A DNA stretch of 64,000 nucleotides from Lujinxingia sediminis (GCF_004005565.1 NZ_SADD01000002.1:496001-560000); one strand, 5' to 3'. Numbered from the stretch's first letter, positions 26,501 through 35,811 are shown. Numbers and translations: made by a program. Notes: a model not told the origin generated them from the letters alone.

Positions 26501-28486
26501 TCAATACACCGCCTCAAACACCCACATCGCCCGCCACTCCTGCAGCGTACTCACCACATCGTCGATCGCCCCTTCTCTGCCCCGACGCTCCAGCAACGCC
26601 CCCAAACGCACCGTCTCCACAGGCCAGGACGTGAGCACTTCCACGCGCCCCACATTCACACGGTCTTCAAGCATCCAGTCCTCATCGATCGACTCCTGCA
26701 ATCGATCCGCCCCCTGAGTCGACCAGACCCGATGCGAACGCCAGCCCGCCCCCAGATGCACCCGGGCCACGTCCACCTCCAGCGCCAACTCCTGGCTCAA
26801 TCCCCACCCGAAATAATACCCCTCAACCAACACCCCGCGCTGACCCGAAACATCCCCATCGGGAGCCACGACCGGGAGCGCCCGCGAATCGATCGCAGCA
26901 AAATCCGGCGTCACCCCGTAACTCATGCGCCAGCGCAATCGCCCCAACTCCCCCCAGTGCTCCGCCCGAACACCGGGAAGATGCATGATCCCAAAGCGAT
27001 CCAACCCCTCGTCATAGCGATGCTGCTCATGACGGTACGCAAGCCCTGTGCCCACAAAGCCTCCCACTCCCCGCCCCCCTGAAGCGCCGCGCGATAACGA
27101 CTGCCCGTACCATCCCGCCAGATCCACCCGCCCCAGAAAGCCCCACCGATGCAACCCGGCTGCCCCTGCGGCGAAATCGGCGCGCAACTCCGAGGCCAGC
27201 ACCCCCGCCTCCCAGCCGCTCGATACCCCGGCGCTGCGATAGCCCTCCAACTCCACAAGCTCCGACCCCACCTCCAGGTGCACATCCTGGCGTGCACCCT
27301 CCGGCGCTCCCCCCTCCCAACGCGCCCGCGGCGTCGACGCCGCCGCCCCCAGCCTCAGCTCCAGACGATGCCACTGCTCGCTCGGCCACCCCCATCGATC
27401 CACATCTGCCGCCCGCACGGGCTCCCGACCATCGGCCCAGTCATGAAACTGCGACGGTGCCCCAAAAACCCACGCCAACGCCTGATTGAGCCTCGTCGGA
27501 GAGCTCCGTCGGAAAAACTCTCCTAGCTGGTAATACGCCTCGCCAAGTGGCACCCCCGCCACACCGGTCAACACCAGATCATTGAGGCTGACGATCTCCT
27601 TATACTCGATGGCGGCCTCCCAGATCAGGGTCGCCAGCATCGCCGCCGCAAAGGACTGCCACAACGAGAGCTCATTGGCCCGAGCCAGCGTATAATACGC
27701 CGCCCCGGCAAGCGGATGCAGAGGCGTATTGAGGTACATCGCGTTGGAATCCCACCGCCACCCCTCAAACCCCCAATGACGCTCCCCCTGCGTGGCCAGC
27801 GTATAGTCCCAGTCAGCCGAATTGATGTCTGTATTCAACCAGTACCACGCGGTGCCCACCCCCAGCGTCACCCCAATCTCCAGCGCCGCTCGACCGTAGC
27901 GCCGCGGCCCGCGACCCGCATCCACCGGCTCGGCCAGACTCCGCACCAGCCCCTCTTCAAAGCTGCGTGCCACCCACCCCAGATCCCCCCCCTGGCCCGG
28001 CTCGCGATACACCGAATAAAGCACGTTCTCATCACGACGGGTCGGATCCCAGTCGACCACCTCCACGCGCAATGCCCCATCAATATCGCGCTCCAGCCGA
28101 AGATGATAACGATACCTCCCCGAACGCCGCGCCAGCACCACCCCCTGGTCGCGCTTGCTCACGGTACGCCCCGGCAGGGCCACGCAACCATCCGCCACCG
28201 TCGAGCGAAGCTCCCAGCAGGTGCGCACACTCCACCCCGGCTCCCGACTCCGATCACGCACCGAGACGAAAAGACGCTCCCGATCCTCCTCGCCAACCTG
28301 AGCCGCTACCTCTGCACCGACCTCCTCGCCAACCAGCAACGTGGCCGCTTCGTCCCCCGCCACCTCATCGGGCTCCTGAGCAACAGCCTCCCCCGCTCCC
28401 AGCACCAGCCCCCCGACCAGCGCAGCCCATACCACCGGCCAGCGCTTTAACCTTCGTTCCGACCCACTCTTACTGCACGCGAACAT
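26501..28486 (-). CDS. DUF3943-domain envelope protein
   Basis: The ATG at 28486 has GGGAG five bases upstream. A signal peptide ends near GEAVAQ. The central region carries the DUF3943 pattern: MYLNTPLHPLAGAAYYTLARANEL followed by ATLIWEAAIEYKEIVSLNDLVLTGVAGVPLGEAYYQLGEF. The C-terminal 300 residues are rich in alternating aromatic/polar strands (e.g. GFLGRVDLAGWYGQSL, TGLAYRHEQHRYD) and end with VFEAVY, as in outer-membrane beta proteins. It is likely an outer-membrane or periplasmic protein of unknown function. Confidence 0.78.
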   Translation of the reverse strand: MFACSKSGSERRLKRWPVVWAALVGGLVLGAGEAVAQEPDEVAGDEAATLLVGEEVGAEVAAQVGEEDRERLFVSVRDRSREPGWSVRTCWELRSTVADGCVALPGRTVSKRDQGVVLARRSGRYRYHLRLERDIDGALRVEVVDWDPTRRDENVLYSVYREPGQGGDLGWVARSFEEGLVRSLAEPVDAGRGPRRYGRAALEIGVTLGVGTAWYWLNTDINSADWDYTLATQGERHWGFEGWRWDSNAMYLNTPLHPLAGAAYYTLARANELSLWQSFAAAMLATLIWEAAIEYKEIVSLNDLVLTGVAGVPLGEAYYQLGEFFRRSSPTRLNQALAWVFGAPSQFHDWADGREPVRAADVDRWGWPSEQWHRLELRLGAAASTPRARWEGGAPEGARQDVHLEVGSELVELEGYRSAGVSSGWEAGVLASELRADFAAGAAGLHRWGFLGRVDLAGWYGQSLSRGASGGRGVGGFVGTGLAYRHEQHRYDEGLDRFGIMHLPGVRAEHWGELGRLRWRMSYGVTPDFAAIDSRALPVVAPDGDVSGQRGVLVEGYYFGWGLSQELALEVDVARVHLGAGWRSHRVWSTQGADRLQESIDEDWMLEDRVNVGRVEVLTSWPVETVRLGALLERRGREGAIDDVVSTLQEWRAMWVFEAVY

Positions 28487-28548
28487 CACCACTCCCGACA
28501 TCCTCCAGCGGCGCTCGCGCGCTCACATCACACCCATCGCATCACGAC

Positions 28549-28956
28549 TTACGCGCCCACATGCACCACAAGCTCACGCTGCATCGGACCGTCGCGATGC
28601 TCCCACAAAAAGATCCCCTGCCAGCGCCCCAGCGCCAGCACCCCGTCCATAATCGGAATCCCCAGACTCGTCGACGTCAGCGCCGCCTTTATATGCGAAG
28701 GCATATCATCCGGCCCCTCGTCCGTATGCGTGTAAAGCGCATCATGCTCCGGCACCAGACGCTTCAACCACGCCTCCAGATCGCGACGGGCCGAAGGGTC
28801 CGCGTTCTCCTGAATCGTCAGGCTCGCCGAGGTATGCCGAATAAACACCGTGCATAGCCCCTCTTCAACCTGCGCACTGGCCACCGCCCGCCTCACCTCG
28901 GCGCTCACCTCATAGAGCCCCTGGCCCCGCGTCTCATGTACCCATCTCGCGATCAT
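28549..28956 (-). CDS. YjbQ/UPF0047 family protein (secondary thiamine-phosphate synthase-like)
   Basis: 135 aa, the usual size. Family motifs seen are GLCTVFIRHTSASLTIQENADPS, LYTHTDEGPDDMPSHIKAALTSTS and WQGIFLWEHRDGP, with the conserved His and Asp residues of the trimeric active site. The start follows AGGAG by five bases. E. coli YjbQ has weak thiamine-phosphate synthase activity, but the physiological role is unsettled. It lies upstream of the DUF3943 gene with a 62-bp gap. Confidence 0.93.
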   Translation of the reverse strand: MIARWVHETRGQGLYEVSAEVRRAVASAQVEEGLCTVFIRHTSASLTIQENADPSARRDLEAWLKRLVPEHDALYTHTDEGPDDMPSHIKAALTSTSLGIPIMDGVLALGRWQGIFLWEHRDGPMQRELVVHVGA

Positions 28957-29045
28957 ATTCGCTCCTCTTGCCCATAGTCATCGTCACCACACCAGCGCGC
29001 ACGCCCCCCTGCAAACGCCCGACCTCCCTTTATCTTCCCGAGGCC

Positions 29046-29162
29046 GATCGAACGCCTGGCACCCGAGCGCTACACACGTCCGAACGCCTGGCACCCGAGC
29101 GCTACACACGCCCGAACGCCTGACACCCGAGCGCTACACACGCCCGAACGCCTGGCACCCGA
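29046..29162 (-). repeat. REP-like array 12: four units of about 35 bp
   Basis: Cores CGAACGCCTG(G/A)CACCCG with spacer AGCGCTACACACG(T/C)C. The third copy has GACACC in place of GGCACC. The array lies 3' of malQ, about 17 bp from its stop, and upstream of yjbQ. Confidence 0.9.
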
Positions 29163-29178
29163 TCTTAAAACCCTCCCT

Positions 29179-30684
29179 CTACCGACCACTCTCCCGCGTC
29201 AACGCCCCCAGACGCACGTACACCGTCTCGTCCTCCAACATCGCCTCGCTCATCCGCCAGTTCCAGTTATCCTCCGCCCTCCCCGGCACGTTCATCCGAG
29301 CCTCACTGCCCAGCTCGAAAAGGTCCTGCACCGGCACCACCACAAGATTGGCCTTTGAGGCCCATAACCGCTCGATCATCGCCCACACAATCCCCTCATC
29401 ACCGTGGGAGACGTAGGTGCGCACGCCGTGCTTGCCCAACTCATCAAGCCCCTCATACCACCCCTGCGTCGTATCGTTATCGTGGGTGCCTGTATACGCG
29501 GCGCAATGCCGCGGGTAGGTATGCGGCAAAAAAGGATGATCCTCAGTCCCATCAAACCCGAACTGCATCACTCGCATCCCCATCAAACCCAGCTCGTCGC
29601 GCAGCTCGCGTACCTTGTCGGTGATGATCCCCAGATCTTCGGCCACCATCGGCACCTCCCCCAGCTCGGCCTCGATCGCCTCAAACACGGCCCGGCCCGG
29701 CCCCTTCTCCCAGCGACCATCCACCGCCGTGGGCGCCTCGGCGTCAATCCGCCAGTACGACTCAAAGCCCCGAAAGTGATCGACGCGCACCGCATCCACC
29801 ATCGTCATCACCTGACGCACACGCCACACCCACCAGTCGTAGTCGCGATCGGCCAGCCTATCCCACGCGTAGAGTGGATTGCCCCAACGCTGCCCCGTCT
29901 TCGAAAAATAGTCCGGCGGCACCCCCGCGACAGCATCTGGCTCCCCGTCGGCGCCCAGCTCAAAGAGATCGCGCTCCGCCCAGACCTCTGCGCTATCCAT
30001 GGCCACAAAAATCGGAACATCCCCCAGCACCCGCACGCCCCGATCGGCCGCATAACGCTTTAACTTCGCCCACTGCTCCGCAAACACCCACTGCTCAAAG
30101 CGCACCTGCTCCAGCGCCTTGCCCAACCCCCGCTGCGCCTCGGCAATCGCCTCCGGATCTCGCCTCACCAGCGGCGCCGGCCACTGCTGCCACCCCCGGC
30201 CCTCATGGCGATGCTTCAACGCCGTATAAAGTGCAAAGTCCTCCAGCCACCCCGCGCTCGCCATCGAAAACTCCTGAAACGACGCCTCCGAGCCCCCCCC
30301 CGCCTCCTTCCACCCCTCATAGGCCTGGACCAGCAACTCGCGCTTCGCCTCGCGAATCACCTCCACATCGAAGCGCTCCGTCGAGCCCGCCGCACATACG
30401 CGCCGGTACACGTTAAGATCCGCCCCTGAAAGCCACCCCGCCTCCACCAACTGCTCCCCGTCGATCACCATCGGATTGCCCGCAAACGCCGAGCTCGCCG
30501 AATAGGGCGATCCCCCGTGACCCGGCGGATTCAGCGGCAACACCTGCCACCAGCGCTGGCCACCCTCGGCCAGCCGCTCAATCCAACGACGCGCATACCT
30601 CCCCAGACACCCCACCCCGTCGGGTCCCGGCAAACTCGTCGGATGCAGCAACACTCCCGAAGATCGCTCCCACGCTCCCATCAT
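29179..30684 (-). CDS. malQ: 4-alpha-glucanotransferase (amylomaltase)
   Basis: A GH77 enzyme that disproportionates alpha-1,4-glucans in the cytoplasm. Starts at 30684 or 30681 (ATGATG) have GGGAG upstream and give the canonical N-terminus SSGVLLHPTSLPGP; the frame open to 30756 has no such support. Catalytic residues lie in VRVDHFRGFESYW (nucleophile Asp), PMVAEDLGIIT (acid/base Glu) and YTGTHDNDTTQGWY (transition-state Asp). The length of about 501 aa is normal. No glycogen gene is beside it. The 300-bp divergent region upstream (30685-30983) has no repeat and no gene. Confidence 0.96.
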   Translation of the reverse strand: MMGAWERSSGVLLHPTSLPGPDGVGCLGRYARRWIERLAEGGQRWWQVLPLNPPGHGGSPYSASSAFAGNPMVIDGEQLVEAGWLSGADLNVYRRVCAAGSTERFDVEVIREAKRELLVQAYEGWKEAGGGSEASFQEFSMASAGWLEDFALYTALKHRHEGRGWQQWPAPLVRRDPEAIAEAQRGLGKALEQVRFEQWVFAEQWAKLKRYAADRGVRVLGDVPIFVAMDSAEVWAERDLFELGADGEPDAVAGVPPDYFSKTGQRWGNPLYAWDRLADRDYDWWVWRVRQVMTMVDAVRVDHFRGFESYWRIDAEAPTAVDGRWEKGPGRAVFEAIEAELGEVPMVAEDLGIITDKVRELRDELGLMGMRVMQFGFDGTEDHPFLPHTYPRHCAAYTGTHDNDTTQGWYEGLDELGKHGVRTYVSHGDEGIVWAMIERLWASKANLVVVPVQDLFELGSEARMNVPGRAEDNWNWRMSEAMLEDETVYVRLGALTRESGR

Positions 30685-30983
30685 CTCGCTCCCAGTCTCA
30701 AAGTCATCCCGGCCCCGCACCGCAGGCCCCACCTCAACCTCCCACACTGCACACATGGAGCGCGAAAACTAGTTCCCGGCGGCCAATGGCAAACATCTCC
30801 CCTCTTTTCTTCCATCCCTCTCCCCCCTGCCTTACCCTTCCCTCTCATCCCCCTGACCACCCCGGCACGGCGTTCAGGCGGAATGAAATCCACACCCTCC
30901 GGGGGTTTTGACCTCGACCCTGCCGGCCGCCTCCCCCGATGAAGTGCACCGCTTTTCATCGTCGCCCTCGTCTCTGAGCTCCC

Positions 30984-33383
30984 ATGATCCGCAATCTCCC
31001 CGCCCTCCCCCTCGCGCTCGCCACGCTCCTGACACTGGCGCTCCCGCTCCCCGCCCAGGCACAGTCGCGCGGCGACGCCCCCCCCACCGAGCTTGCGCAA
31101 ACCAACCCGCGCGAGGCCGGCTCCAGCGCTCACTTCCGCGTCATCGAGCGCTTCCCCGGGAGCGATTCCCTCCCTCCTCAGATCCCCTCCATCGCTCCCA
31201 CAAGCCCTTTTGCGCCCATCATCGAAGACGTCGAGCGCAACAACTGGGCCTCCGCCCACCGCGACCTTCAGAACCCCGAGCTGCGCCCCCTTCTCAACGA
31301 TGACGCCTCCCTGCGCTTTCTCGCTGCAACCGTCGCCATGGAGGCCGGCCACCCCGATCAAACACGGGCCATCCTCAACGAGCTCGACCCCGCGCGCGAT
31401 CTTCCGGTCCTGGCCGACTACGCCTCCCTGCTCAAAGCCCGCGCAGCCCTGGCCACAGAAGACGCCCACACCGCCACACTCGCTGCAGCGGCCATCGCCC
31501 CCGAAAGCCTGCTCTACCCCGACGCCCTCATTCTCCTGGCCGAAGCCCTCCAGAAAGCCGGCCAGCCCGAAGATCGCCAGCGTGCCATCGAGGTCCTCGA
31601 TCTCTTCCTCAACGCCTACCCCCGCCACGCTCAGGCTGCTGCAGCCCGCGAGCAGCTCGCCACGCTCCTCGAAGCGACTCATCCCGGGCGCGCCGCCGAG
31701 CTCTACCTCAACATCCGCCAGCAACGCCCCTTAAGCCAGGCTGCAACCCGCGCCACCCGACAACTTCGCACCCTCGACGCCCACCTCACCGACGCCCAAC
31801 GACGCCTCCTCGACGACACCACCCCCGAACGCGCGCTGACCCTGGCCCGTGCTCGCTTCGACCTTCACCAGAGCGAGCACGTCATCAGCCAGTTGAACAC
31901 CGCCCTTGAGCGCTGGCCCGAAGACGCCCCCCAGCGCTGCGAAGCGCTCTACCTTATCGGGCGCTCTCACACCAAACTTCGCCAGCACTCCGCCGGCACC
32001 CCCGTCTACAACCGCATCCTGGAGCATTGCGCCGACACCGAGTGGGAACTTCGCGCCCTCTACCTGGGCGGACGCGGCCGCTGGAACGCAGGCGATCGCC
32101 GGGGCGCCCTCACCCTCTTTGAGCGCATCTGGCAAACATACGCCGACCACTCCTACGCCGACGACGCCATGTACTTCGCAGCCCGCATCCTGCGCTCCGA
32201 AGACCGCCCCGATGAGGCCCGCGACCGCCTCACTGCCCAGCTTCAACGCTACCCCGAGGGCGACATGGCCAAAGACGCCCACTGGCTTCTGCTGCGCGAA
32301 TACTTCGACCGCGACGACTTCCAGGCCGTCATCGACCACGTCGACAACCTCGATAAAACCGGCGAAGACGACCTCTACACAAAAGGCCGCCTTCACTACT
32401 TCCGCGCCCGCGCCCTGCTGCAAGCCGGCCGCAACGACGAGGCCGCACAGGCTTTTATCAAAGTCACCCGCGACCACCCCATGAGCTACTACGCCCTGCT
32501 CAGCTTCAACCAGCTCGCCAGACTCCAGGGCAGCACCGAGGGACTGGACATCTGCGCCACCGTCGGCCCGGCCTGCGAAGAGCTCCTCCCGGCAAACCTT
32601 CAGGCCGCCCCCGTCGAACTTCCCGATGAGCTTGAGCGCGACGCCGGCTTTCAAAAAGCCTCCCGGCTCCTCACCCTCGGGCTGACCTCGCTTGCCCGGC
32701 GCGAGCTCACCGCGCTTCGCACCCGCCACGCCAACACCCCCTCCACCCTCTGGGCCCTGGCCTCCCTGCTCGACGCCGCCCACGCCTACCCCATCTCCCA
32801 CGACCTGGCTCGCCGCCACATCCACGGCTGGATGGACGCCTACCCCACACAAACCACTCGCCGACACTGGTCCATCGCCTACCCCACCCCCTTCAAAGAC
32901 ACCCTGACCCGCTACGCCGAGCAGCGCGGGCTGAGCCCGGCCATCATCTACGCCATCATGCGCGAAGAGAGCGGTTTTAACCCCCGCATCGAGAGCTGGG
33001 CCAACGCCCGCGGCCTCCTCCAACTTATCGAACCCACCGCCCGCCGCATCGCCCAGAGAGACGGTCTTGAAGACTTCTCCTTCGATCTTCTCTTCGACCC
33101 CACCCTCAACATCCGTCTGGGATCGGCCTATATGCGCGAGCTCGCCAGCCAGACCAGCGCCCACCCCGCCCTCATCATCGCCGGCTACAACGGCGGCTTT
33201 GGCAACGTCTCCACCTGGCTCAAAGACTTCGGCAACGAAGACCTCGATCTCTTTGTCGAAAACATCCCCTACGGCCAGACGCGCGACTACACCAAGCGCG
33301 TCCTGATGAGTTTTTGGATCTACAGCTACCTCTACGGCGACGCCCGCGTCCCCACGCTTTCATTCACACTCCCCCCCCCTTAA
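30984..33383 (+). CDS. soluble lytic murein transglycosylase (Slt70-like) with TPR-type helical domain
   Basis: 799 aa. A Sec signal peptide ends near AQA (residue 26). About 580 residues of helical repeats follow (many A-x-x-L-L and RYPEGDMAKDAHWLL, HYFRARALLQAGRNDEAAQAF units). The C-terminal SLT domain has ALIYAIMREESGFNPRIES-type sequence (catalytic Glu in REES), then ARGLLQLIEPTARR, NIRLGSAYM and AGYNGGFGNVSTWL. It cleaves peptidoglycan glycan strands in the periplasm with formation of 1,6-anhydro-MurNAc. The domain order matches Slt70, with a longer helical part. Confidence 0.92.
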   Translation: MIRNLPALPLALATLLTLALPLPAQAQSRGDAPPTELAQTNPREAGSSAHFRVIERFPGSDSLPPQIPSIAPTSPFAPIIEDVERNNWASAHRDLQNPELRPLLNDDASLRFLAATVAMEAGHPDQTRAILNELDPARDLPVLADYASLLKARAALATEDAHTATLAAAAIAPESLLYPDALILLAEALQKAGQPEDRQRAIEVLDLFLNAYPRHAQAAAAREQLATLLEATHPGRAAELYLNIRQQRPLSQAATRATRQLRTLDAHLTDAQRRLLDDTTPERALTLARARFDLHQSEHVISQLNTALERWPEDAPQRCEALYLIGRSHTKLRQHSAGTPVYNRILEHCADTEWELRALYLGGRGRWNAGDRRGALTLFERIWQTYADHSYADDAMYFAARILRSEDRPDEARDRLTAQLQRYPEGDMAKDAHWLLLREYFDRDDFQAVIDHVDNLDKTGEDDLYTKGRLHYFRARALLQAGRNDEAAQAFIKVTRDHPMSYYALLSFNQLARLQGSTEGLDICATVGPACEELLPANLQAAPVELPDELERDAGFQKASRLLTLGLTSLARRELTALRTRHANTPSTLWALASLLDAAHAYPISHDLARRHIHGWMDAYPTQTTRRHWSIAYPTPFKDTLTRYAEQRGLSPAIIYAIMREESGFNPRIESWANARGLLQLIEPTARRIAQRDGLEDFSFDLLFDPTLNIRLGSAYMRELASQTSAHPALIIAGYNGGFGNVSTWLKDFGNEDLDLFVENIPYGQTRDYTKRVLMSFWIYSYLYGDARVPTLSFTLPPP

Positions 33384-33409
33384 TCGACTTCATCGACCTC
33401 TCACGACGC

Positions 33410-33566
33410 ACGGGTGCCAGGCGTTCGATCATCACATCGAACCGATCGGGTGCCAGGCGTTCGATCATCACATCGAACCGATCGGGTGCCAGGCGTTCGA
33501 TCATCACATCGAACCGATCGGGTGCCAGGCGTTCGATCATCACATCGAACCGATCGGGTGCCAGCC
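33410..33566 (+). repeat. REP-like array 13: five units of 36 bp
   Basis: The unit is GGGTGCCAGGCGTTCGAT plus CATCACATCGAACCGATC. Within each unit GTTCGAT and ATCGAAC form a 7-bp inverted repeat, so each unit can fold. The last copy is cut to GGGTGCCAGCC. The array lies 3' of the plus-strand transglycosylase gene and is reversed relative to the arrays next to minus-strand genes. Confidence 0.92.
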
Positions 33567-33588
33567 CTCCGCACATACCCTTCCGCAA

Positions 33589-33695
33589 CCGAGCGCATCC
33601 AGGGCGACGCCTGACAAGGAGTGAGGCATAAAGCTGTAGCAGCTGCTACCGCGAATCCCTCACGACGCAGCCAGCGTCGTCCTGGATGCGCTCGG
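33589..33695. repeat. 107-bp hairpin element with 22-bp terminal inverted repeats
   Basis: The left end 33589-33610 (CCGAGCGCATCCAGG...) and the right end 33674-33695 (...CCTGGATGCGCTCGG) are inverted repeats, 21 of 22 matching. Inside are GTGAGG/CCTCAC arms and the 14-bp perfect palindrome GTAGCAGCTGCTAC. There is no coding capacity. The flanks share only CAA, so a 3-bp target duplication is possible but weak. The element could be a MITE or a BIME-like REP pair. It is distinct from the GTGCCAGGC family. Confidence 0.75.
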
Positions 33696-33762
33696 CAACC
33701 GTTGATTCGCCCTCGTCACGATGCTAACACTTATCGGCCGTCCTTTGCCCCAGAGGCCCGTA

Positions 33763-34671
33763 ATGATGTTGCACTACACCCTCCCTCCCCTCCTGACGTT
33801 TCTGGTCCTCTTCGTTGCCTGCGTACAACCCGAAGCCGGCACGCTCCCCCCGGATACTCCCGACGTCGATCTCAGCGATACCGCCGAAGACGCATCCGAG
33901 CCCAAAGATACCTCCGCGCCCGAAGATGTCAGCGACGACGACGCCGAAGCGATCCCCGACGTCCAGGACACACCCCCGCCCGAGCCCTGGCCCTGCGACC
34001 CCGAGCTTGATCTCAACGATCGCCGCTACCGCCACCTCCATGGCTTGAGCGACGCGCAGATCCAGCGCGGTCTTCTCAACATGGTCTCCGGCCACCGCGC
34101 CCTCTACTACTCGACGGCGCGCCAGCACCTGATGAACGACATCGAGCCCCACGACGACGGCTCCATCGAATGCGCCTACACCGGCCGCATCACCGAGCCC
34201 GACGGCTCCACCACCCCCGATGGTTTCAACACCGAGCACGTCTGGCCCCAGAGCCGCGGCGCCGATCAGGAGCCCCCCCGCAGCGACATCCACCACCTCT
34301 TCGCCGTCGACGGCGGCGTCAACTCCGCGCGCAGCAACCACCCCTACGGCACCACCTCCTGCTCCGGCAACAGCTGCCCCTGGCACGAAAACGGCTCCGA
34401 GCGCGGCCCCTCCACCGACGGCCGCGACCCGGTCTTTGAGGTCCGCCCGGAGTTTCGCGGCAATGTCGCCCGCGCCATGTTCTACTTCGCGCTCCGCTAC
34501 CAGATGCCCATCGAAGACCGCGAGGAAGCTGTCCTGCGCCAGTGGCACTGCGAAGATCCCCCTGACGACTACGAGCGCAACCGCAACGACCTCATCCAGA
34601 TGCTCCAGTCCAACCGCAACCCCTTTATCGACCGCCCCGACTTTGTCGATAACTTCGATTCTTTCGATTAA
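33763..34671 (+). CDS. endonuclease I family lipoprotein (first of a tandem pair)
   Basis: ATG at 33763 with GAGG six bases upstream; a frame open from 33721 is rejected. The signal has a lipobox LFVAC, then an Asp/Pro/Thr-rich linker of about 70 residues. The nuclease domain has the EndA/endonuclease I beta-beta-alpha-metal motif: FNTEHVWPQSRGA followed by DIHHLFAVDGGVNSARSNHPYG, and a C-terminal NRNPFIDRPDFV. The conserved His of EHVWPQ is the likely general base and the Asn in N-S-x-R a metal ligand. It is expected to be anchored at the cell surface or periplasm and to cut DNA non-specifically, perhaps for nutrient uptake. Confidence 0.9.
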   Translation: MMLHYTLPPLLTFLVLFVACVQPEAGTLPPDTPDVDLSDTAEDASEPKDTSAPEDVSDDDAEAIPDVQDTPPPEPWPCDPELDLNDRRYRHLHGLSDAQIQRGLLNMVSGHRALYYSTARQHLMNDIEPHDDGSIECAYTGRITEPDGSTTPDGFNTEHVWPQSRGADQEPPRSDIHHLFAVDGGVNSARSNHPYGTTSCSGNSCPWHENGSERGPSTDGRDPVFEVRPEFRGNVARAMFYFALRYQMPIEDREEAVLRQWHCEDPPDDYERNRNDLIQMLQSNRNPFIDRPDFVDNFDSFD

Positions 34672-34693
34672 TCCCCCCCCTCCCCAGCCTTCC

Positions 34694-34735
34694 CGCAAGT
34701 CAGGTGCCGCCCCCCCTCGCCGCACCTGACTTGCG
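34694..34735. terminator. inverted repeat between the two endonuclease genes
   Basis: CGCAAGTCAGGTGC (34694-34707) and GCACCTGACTTGCG (34722-34735) are perfect 14-bp inverted repeats around a C-rich 14-nt loop. No T-tract follows, so it is a stem of REP type or a weak terminator. The CAGGTGCC part resembles the core of the array family. Confidence 0.6.
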
Positions 34736-34770
34736 AGCTCTGTCCTTTCTGCATCATTTCAGGATCCGCC

Positions 34771-35811
34771 ATGCGTCATCTCTCCCCTCTTAGTACGCTC
34801 ACGCTCCTCTTCGCCCTGCTCATCGCCTGCTCCGATGCTCCCGACTCCGCTCACGACGCGGGCCTCGTCGACATCGGTGACACCACCGACCTCGACGCGG
34901 ACGATCCCGACGCCGACGCCGACGTGCCCGACGCCGACGTTGACGACCTCGACGCCGACGCCGACGACCTCGACGCCGACGCCGACGACCTCGACGCCGA
35001 CACCGAAGAACCCGACGCCGACGTTGACGACCTCGACGCCGACACCGAAGAACCCGACGCCGATGTCGAAGAGCCCGACGCCGACGTCGAAGAGCCCGAC
35101 GCCGACGTCGAAGAACCCGACGGCTGGAGCTGCCATCCCGATGCTCCCCTGGACCTCGTCCGGTACACCCACCTGGAAGGCGCCAGCGATCAGGCCTTGA
35201 AAGACGGTCTCTTCCAACTCGTCGACGGCCACACCTCCTACAGCTACTCCGATGCCCGCGACTACATGTACGCCGTCGTCGATGGCATCGACACCCAGGC
35301 CGACGGGTTTATCCACTGCCCCTACACAGGCCGACTGGCCACCCCCGACGGCTCTCGCACCCCCGACAACTTCAACACCGAGCACTCCTGGCCCCGCTCC
35401 AATGGCGCTCAAAGCCCGCCCCCGGAGAGCGACATCCACCATCTCTTTCCCACCTGGATGCCTTCCAACTCCGCACGCGCAAGCCACGAGTTCGGTAACA
35501 CCAACTGCACCTCCGACTGCTCCTGGCAGGACGGCGGCTCCAAGCTCGGCACGGGCACCGATGGTCGCTCCCCGGTCTTTGAGGTCCGCCTGGAAAACCG
35601 CGGCGACATCGCCCGCGCTCACTTCTACTTCTCGGTTCGCTACGGCCTCTCCATCCCCGCCCAGGAAGAAGTCGTCCTGCGCCAGTGGCACTGCGAAGAT
35701 CCCCCCGATGACTGGGAGCGCCTGCGTAACGACCGCGTCGAAGTCGTCCAGGACAACCGCAACCCCTTCATCGATCGCCCCGACTTCGTCGACCACATCA
35801 CCGACTTCTGA
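34771..35811 (+). CDS. endonuclease I family lipoprotein (second of a tandem pair) with Asp-rich repeat linker
   Basis: 346 aa. The lipobox is LLIAC (Cys near residue 20), then about 90 residues of an acidic repeat (DLDADADDLDADADD and EEPDADVEEPDADV units). The nuclease domain has FNTEHSWPRSNGAQ, SDIHHLFPTWMPSNSARASHEFG and NRNPFIDRPDFVDH. It is clearly a paralogue of the previous gene; the C-terminal REQWHCEDPPDD-type region is nearly identical. The linker DNA is itself a tandem repeat and likely varies in length. The SD is AGGATCCGCC before ATG. The acidic linker may bind Ca2+ or keep the nuclease away from the membrane (inference). Confidence 0.9.
   Translation: MRHLSPLSTLTLLFALLIACSDAPDSAHDAGLVDIGDTTDLDADDPDADADVPDADVDDLDADADDLDADADDLDADTEEPDADVDDLDADTEEPDADVEEPDADVEEPDADVEEPDGWSCHPDAPLDLVRYTHLEGASDQALKDGLFQLVDGHTSYSYSDARDYMYAVVDGIDTQADGFIHCPYTGRLATPDGSRTPDNFNTEHSWPRSNGAQSPPPESDIHHLFPTWMPSNSARASHEFGNTNCTSDCSWQDGGSKLGTGTDGRSPVFEVRLENRGDIARAHFYFSVRYGLSIPAQEEVVLRQWHCEDPPDDWERLRNDRVEVVQDNRNPFIDRPDFVDHITDF

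Noticed and set aside
31731-33164. 477-aa minus-strand open frame
   Set aside because: It is a shadow of the lytic transglycosylase gene, which has a signal peptide and an intact SLT domain.
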